The notes under the pieces are model-generated. The model saw only the letters and a list, made by a program, of their open reading frames with translations. It had not been told where the DNA came from and did not search any database. From NCBI GenBank assembly GCA_964393875.1, contig CAYMUZ010000223.1, forward strand, positions 1 through 17,372: DNA of 17,372 nt. The letters run 5' to 3'. The stretch is from JAHFHB01 sp964393875. Lineage in GTDB: Bacteria; Omnitrophota; Omnitrophia; Omnitrophales; Aquincolibacteriaceae. The position numbers and the translations under genes were made by a program. This document shows positions 14,511 to 17,372 of the stretch, in pieces (within the stretch, counting starts at the first letter, position 1; the number at the start of each line of letters is the position of its first letter).

Positions 14511-14854
14511 CACTGCATTTGGGGTTTGAACTTCCGCAAAAACCGGACAGGCGTTTAAACGAGCGGCTTGGCACCCTTACGCCTGAAGAGTCGCGCATTT
14601 TAAAAGCCCAAATCAAAAATAACGGACGTGTGATTCAAGAAACGATTATGCGGCTTGATCTTCTTGTCAATAAAGAAGGTTATCCCGCCGATCTTGTATT
14701 TGTGGAAAGGATCCGGCAGCGACTTTTTCTTTTGATGGAGGAGAATGATACTTTTCGGCGGGTGTTGTGGCGTGCCGACGCCGGCGTGACGGCGCTCAGT
14801 GATAAAGACCGTGAATTTTCTGAAGACGGGGAAGAAAAGGGAGAGGCAGCATGA
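14507..14854 (+). CDS. Small helical protein between the atypical receiver and GlgC
   Basis: The protein has 115 residues and no signal peptide or membrane span. Residues 25-90 look like two or three amphipathic helices (PEESRILKAQIKNNGRVIQE; VERIRQRLFLLMEENDTFRR), possibly coiled-coil. The tail (98-115) is acidic. I do not recognise a family. ATG 14507 overlaps the previous stop as ATGA, and GAGG lies about nine bases upstream. A TTG at 14489 is therefore not needed. Its own stop overlaps the GlgC start in the same way. Stoichiometric coupling to both neighbours suggests that it binds one of them. This is an inference. Confidence 0.72.
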   Translation: MTLHLGFELPQKPDRRLNERLGTLTPEESRILKAQIKNNGRVIQETIMRLDLLVNKEGYPADLVFVERIRQRLFLLMEENDTFRRVLWRADAGVTALSDKDREFSEDGEEKGEAA

Positions 14855-16110
14855 AAAAAGTGACCACGTTAATCCTGGGCGGCGGGCAGGGCCGGCGTCT
14901 TTCTCCGCTGACAAACTATCGGTCCAAACCGGCTGTTCCGATTGGCGGGAAGTACCGGCTGGTTGATATTCCTATTTCCAATTGCATCAATTCGGGATTG
15001 CGGAGAATCTTCGTGCTGACACAGTTTAATTCGACTTCTTTGCACCGGCACATCCATCGGACCTATCCGTACGAACCGTTTAACCAAACCAGCGTCGAAT
15101 TGCTGGCCGCCGAGCAAACGCTTTCCAACAGCGATTGGTTTCAGGGCACGGCCGATGCTGTGCGTAAGCACCTGCCGCACTACCACATTGAAGAGACAGA
15201 CACCTTTCTGATTCTTTCCGGAGATCACCTCTATCGCATGGATTACAACGAGATTCTACGTTTTCATGAAGAGAGAAATGCGGACGTGACGATTGCCACC
15301 ATTCCAGTGCTAAAAAAGGAGGTCAGCCAGTTTGGCATTCTGCAGATGAATGCTAGCGGCCGCATCGGAACTTTTTTAGAAAAACCGTCCGAGCGCGAAA
15401 ATATTTCAGATTTTGTCATGCCCGAAGCAGCCCGCAAGACTTTTGGGATCAAGAAAAAGGCGCCGCTTTATCTGGCCTCCATGGGCATTTATGTGTTCAA
15501 ACCCGAAGTGTTGGTGTCGGTGCTGGCGGGCAAAGAAGCAGATTTTGGTAAGGAGATTATCCCAAAAGCAATTAATAAACACCAAGTTTACGGGTATGTT
15601 TTCAACGACTACTGGCGCGATATCGGGACCATCAGTAGTTTTTATCAGGTGAACATTGATTTGACGAAACCCAATCCGCCCTTTCTTTTTCAGACTCCAG
15701 AAGGACGCATGGTGACGCGTGCGCGATTTTTGCCCCCCTCGGTGATTCGCAATTCTGAACTGGACGGAGCGCTTATCGCCGAAGGTTGTAATTTGCAGGG
15801 CGTGCATGTGGAAGAAAGCGTGATCGGACTGCGTTCAGTGATTCGTGAGGGAAGCGTCATTCGCCGCAGTGTCATGATGGGCAGTGACTACTTTGAGCAT
15901 GAACGTTCAGCCAAAGCGATGCCGCTTGGCATCGGACGCAACTGCCACATCGAAAACTGTATTTTGGATAAAAATGTGCGTGTGGGCAATCGCGTCAGCA
16001 TCACCAATTCGGCGCGCATTCGCGAAAAAGACAGTGATAATTTTTGTATCCGCGACGGCATCGTCATTATCCCCAAAGGCGCCGTCATCCCCGACGGCAC
16101 AAAGATCTAG
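14851..16110 (+). CDS. glgC: Glucose-1-phosphate adenylyltransferase
   Basis: This is ADP-glucose pyrophosphorylase: ATP + glucose-1-phosphate to ADP-glucose + PPi, the committed step of bacterial glycogen synthesis in the cytoplasm. Its 419 residues are of usual length. The nucleotidyltransferase domain starts with GGGQGRRLSPLT at 10-21, then RSKPAVPIGGKYRLVDIPIS (24-43). WFQGTADAVR at 96-105, SGDHLYRMDY at 123-132 and FLEKP at 175-179 are the expected sugar-phosphate and nucleotide sites. The C-terminal third (about 290-419) is a left-handed beta-helix of short hexapeptide-like repeats. The enzyme is normally a tetramer controlled by glycolytic intermediates. GGGAGAGG precedes the ATG, which overlaps the previous stop as ATGA. 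No other glycogen gene is in the window. Linkage to a pseudo-receiver and a small helical protein is unusual. Confidence 0.96.
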   Translation: MKKVTTLILGGGQGRRLSPLTNYRSKPAVPIGGKYRLVDIPISNCINSGLRRIFVLTQFNSTSLHRHIHRTYPYEPFNQTSVELLAAEQTLSNSDWFQGTADAVRKHLPHYHIEETDTFLILSGDHLYRMDYNEILRFHEERNADVTIATIPVLKKEVSQFGILQMNASGRIGTFLEKPSERENISDFVMPEAARKTFGIKKKAPLYLASMGIYVFKPEVLVSVLAGKEADFGKEIIPKAINKHQVYGYVFNDYWRDIGTISSFYQVNIDLTKPNPPFLFQTPEGRMVTRARFLPPSVIRNSELDGALIAEGCNLQGVHVEESVIGLRSVIREGSVIRRSVMMGSDYFEHERSAKAMPLGIGRNCHIENCILDKNVRVGNRVSITNSARIREKDSDNFCIRDGIVIIPKGAVIPDGTKI

Positions 16111-16211
16111 CTTCACGCGCTCCTCGGCAAAAGCTTGGCACCTTCTCCACTGTCATGTACACAACCCTGTTGGCGCTGTGTCATTCACGCCAGGAGGCGC
16201 GTGTAAGCTAG
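16107..16211. repeat. Long imperfect inverted repeat spanning convergent stop codons
   Basis: The arm CTAGCTTCACGCGCTCCTC (16107-16125, continuing GGC) is matched in reverse complement at 16189-16211 (CTAGCTT-A-CACGCGC-C-TCCT-GGC when read on the minus strand). About 20 bases pair, with a few single-base bulges, around a 60-base interior. The outer ends contain the TAG stops of both glgC and lptG. It may act as a bidirectional 3'-end structure or be the remnant of a small palindromic repeat element. No T-run follows either arm. Confidence 0.55.
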
Positions 16212-17305
16212 TAATTTCCTTTATGAAATTGCAGCAGTGCGACGACGGAGAAGAGAATGTTAGCCCCCCAGGCGGCCAGAAAGGCGGGAATGTGCCCAGA
16301 CTCGCCGAACGCCATAAAGACAGCTCCCGCCACGTGGTAGGTAAAGGCAATTCCCACGCACAAAAGTACTCCAGCTGCGATACTGCGACGTGAGCGCGTT
16401 CTGGCTAAAACGGGAATAGCGGCAAGCAGCATCACCAGGCTTTGCCACGGAGAGGCCAGCCGGTTTTGCATCTGAATGTTTTCCGATTGTACGCTGATCC
16501 CTGAGGTTTTTAAGCGATTGCGAATGGTCTGCATCTGCTGATAGGTCAAGAACACGCTGTCACGGGTGGCTTGATTGATTTCCTCAGGCGACGCGAGGGT
16601 ATCCGCATATAATTTCTTCGGGTAAAGGTGAGGATCTCCTAAAATCCGGCCGCGCGCATCGATTTGATGTTCCGTGACATTCTCAAGCTCCCAGGCATTG
16701 TGGGTCCATTGGCCCTTGCGCGCCGTGACCTTCTGATAAGCGTGTCCAGTGGTCTCATCCAGCCAGAGAATAATCACGTCCTGAGCCTGGCCCGATTGGG
16801 GGGCCAGCGATCGAAAGTAGTAAATGTGTTTGTGCTCCGAGGCGTAGGTCACCTGCTGCAGGGTCTTTTCTTCCCAGGTGGCTTTATTTCGATCAATATG
16901 GACTTCACGCAATTCCGTGGCTACTCGGTAGGTAATCGGTACGGCACGATCGCTGACAATGAAAGTAAAAATGCCGAGCAGAAAACCCACGAAAAGCAGG
17001 GGAGAGCTGATCGCGGTGATTTTAATTCCGGCACTTTTCATCGCCAGAAGTTCGTTATGCAGCCCCAGCTGAAACAAAAGAAAAATAGTTGCCAGCCAGG
17101 CCGCCCAGTGGATGGTTTGAACAAACGCGTGTGGAATGAGGGCTGCGTAGTATTGCAGGCAAATCAGGGGGGGCGTGTGATAGCGCAAGAACTGATCTAG
17201 ATTATTGAAAACATCGGCGATCAGAATCAGGAAAACCAAAATACAAGCGGCCATCAATGTCGGGAAAACCATTTCGCGGGTCATATAGCGGTCCAAAACT
17301 TTCAT
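16208..17305 (-). CDS. lptG: LptF/LptG-family lipopolysaccharide export permease (likely LptG)
   Basis: The protein has 365 residues, the usual family length. Three membrane segments lie in the N-terminal part (about 13-30, 50-80, 98-117). The signature NELLAMKSAGI at 84-94 sits in the loop that contacts the LptB ATPase. A periplasmic beta-jellyroll domain (about 120-275) follows, then three C-terminal spans (about 287-362). With LptB and its partner LptF it extracts lipopolysaccharide from the inner membrane and passes it to LptC/LptA. The N-terminus MKVLDRYMTREMV is typical. GAAAGG lies just upstream of the ATG. The start is 15 bases after the stop of a preceding frame that looks like the LptF C-terminus. 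LptF and LptG are similar, and the choice of LptG rests on its second position in the pair. Confidence 0.9.
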   Translation of the reverse strand: MKVLDRYMTREMVFPTLMAACILVFLILIADVFNNLDQFLRYHTPPLICLQYYAALIPHAFVQTIHWAAWLATIFLLFQLGLHNELLAMKSAGIKITAISSPLLFVGFLLGIFTFIVSDRAVPITYRVATELREVHIDRNKATWEEKTLQQVTYASEHKHIYYFRSLAPQSGQAQDVIILWLDETTGHAYQKVTARKGQWTHNAWELENVTEHQIDARGRILGDPHLYPKKLYADTLASPEEINQATRDSVFLTYQQMQTIRNRLKTSGISVQSENIQMQNRLASPWQSLVMLLAAIPVLARTRSRRSIAAGVLLCVGIAFTYHVAGAVFMAFGESGHIPAFLAAWGANILFSVVALLQFHKGNY

Positions 17306-17320
17306 AGTGCCTTTCGCCCC

Positions 17321-17372
17321 TTAGGAGGGGGGTGGATAAAGAATCGGGGTTTTTGCCAGCGTCAGAATGCCC
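17321..17372 (-). CDS. C-terminal end of upstream gene, probably LptF
   Basis: On the minus strand one frame runs in from the window edge, reads GILTLAKTPILYPPPS and stops with TAA at 17323-17321, 15 bases before lptG. A hydrophobic stretch followed by a short polar tail right before lptG fits the end of lptF, the usual upstream partner. Only 16 residues are visible. Another frame is also open through this stretch, so the call is tentative. A small hairpin (CCCCT/AGGGG, 17317-17330) covers the stop and the gap before lptG. Confidence 0.42.
   Translation of the reverse strand, partial: GILTLAKTPILYPPPS

Noticed and set aside
16107..16211. Integron attC-like site
   Set aside because: Size and folding are similar, but the required GTTRRRY/RYYYAAC core sites are not present at the ends and there is no integrase or cassette array.
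15884..16393. 169-codon plus-strand frame spanning the glgC/lptG junction
   Set aside because: It runs through glgC in another frame and then antisense to lptG. The product has no coherent fold.
16664..17200. 178-codon plus-strand frame inside lptG
   Set aside because: It is antisense to a well-supported LptG frame and has no recognisable domain or start signal.
1..17372. CRISPR array, tRNA, rRNA, insertion sequence or phage genes
   Set aside because: I saw no regularly spaced repeats, no transposase or integrase motifs, and no recognisable tRNA or rRNA sequence on either strand.

Overview
The window looks like chromosome of a diderm (Gram-negative) bacterium. It carries LptF/LptG-family lipopolysaccharide-export permeases, an outer-membrane beta-barrel protein ending in phenylalanine, and several exported proteins. 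The taxon cannot be fixed from sequence alone. The mix of a P-loop/dCMP deaminase fusion, FecR, CHASE2-cyclase, DUF3307 and many stand-alone signalling domains would suit an uncultured lineage such as Omnitrophota or a relative, but that is a low-confidence guess. Genes are tightly packed with several ATGA/TAATG overlaps. I see no transposase, phage gene, CRISPR array, rRNA or tRNA.

Layout. (1) 1-329, minus: the 5' part of a multi-membrane, glycosyltransferase-like protein with a promoter almost touching its start codon. It is divergent from (2) 453-1472, plus: dCMP deaminase fused behind a P-loop kinase-like domain. Two tandem inverted repeats lie between them. (3) 1508-2521, minus: an exported protein of unknown function. 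(4) 2764-7650, plus: a TPR/beta-barrel outer-membrane protein resembling Slam, a FecR-domain protein with a glycine-rich linker and beta-rich C-terminus, a soluble receiver-histidine kinase, a 46-residue small protein and a single-domain response regulator. (5) 11822-7658, minus and convergent with block 4: a translationally coupled trio of a DUF3307 membrane protein, a GAF-SpoIIE (PP2C-type) phosphatase and a CHASE2-class III nucleotidyl cyclase. (6) 12002-12579, plus: an XRE-like HTH protein and a small membrane or exported protein. (7) 12661-16110, plus: a zinc-ribbon single-span membrane protein, an atypical receiver protein lacking the acidic pair, a small helical protein and GlgC, the last three joined by ATGA overlaps. 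(8) 17372-16208, minus: the end of a likely lptF, then lptG. A ~105-nt imperfect inverted repeat covers the convergent stop codons of glgC and lptG.

How the genes may work together (inference). Blocks 4 and 5 read as one envelope-signalling locus. It has an outer-membrane secretion-type barrel, an exported FecR protein as candidate cargo or signal, and a CHASE2 domain facing the periplasm that controls cyclic-nucleotide synthesis. It also has a phosphatase of the partner-switching type and a two-component pair without any DNA-binding output. Block 7 appears to tie glycogen precursor synthesis to a phosphorylation-independent receiver. These are the two places where something undescribed may be present.
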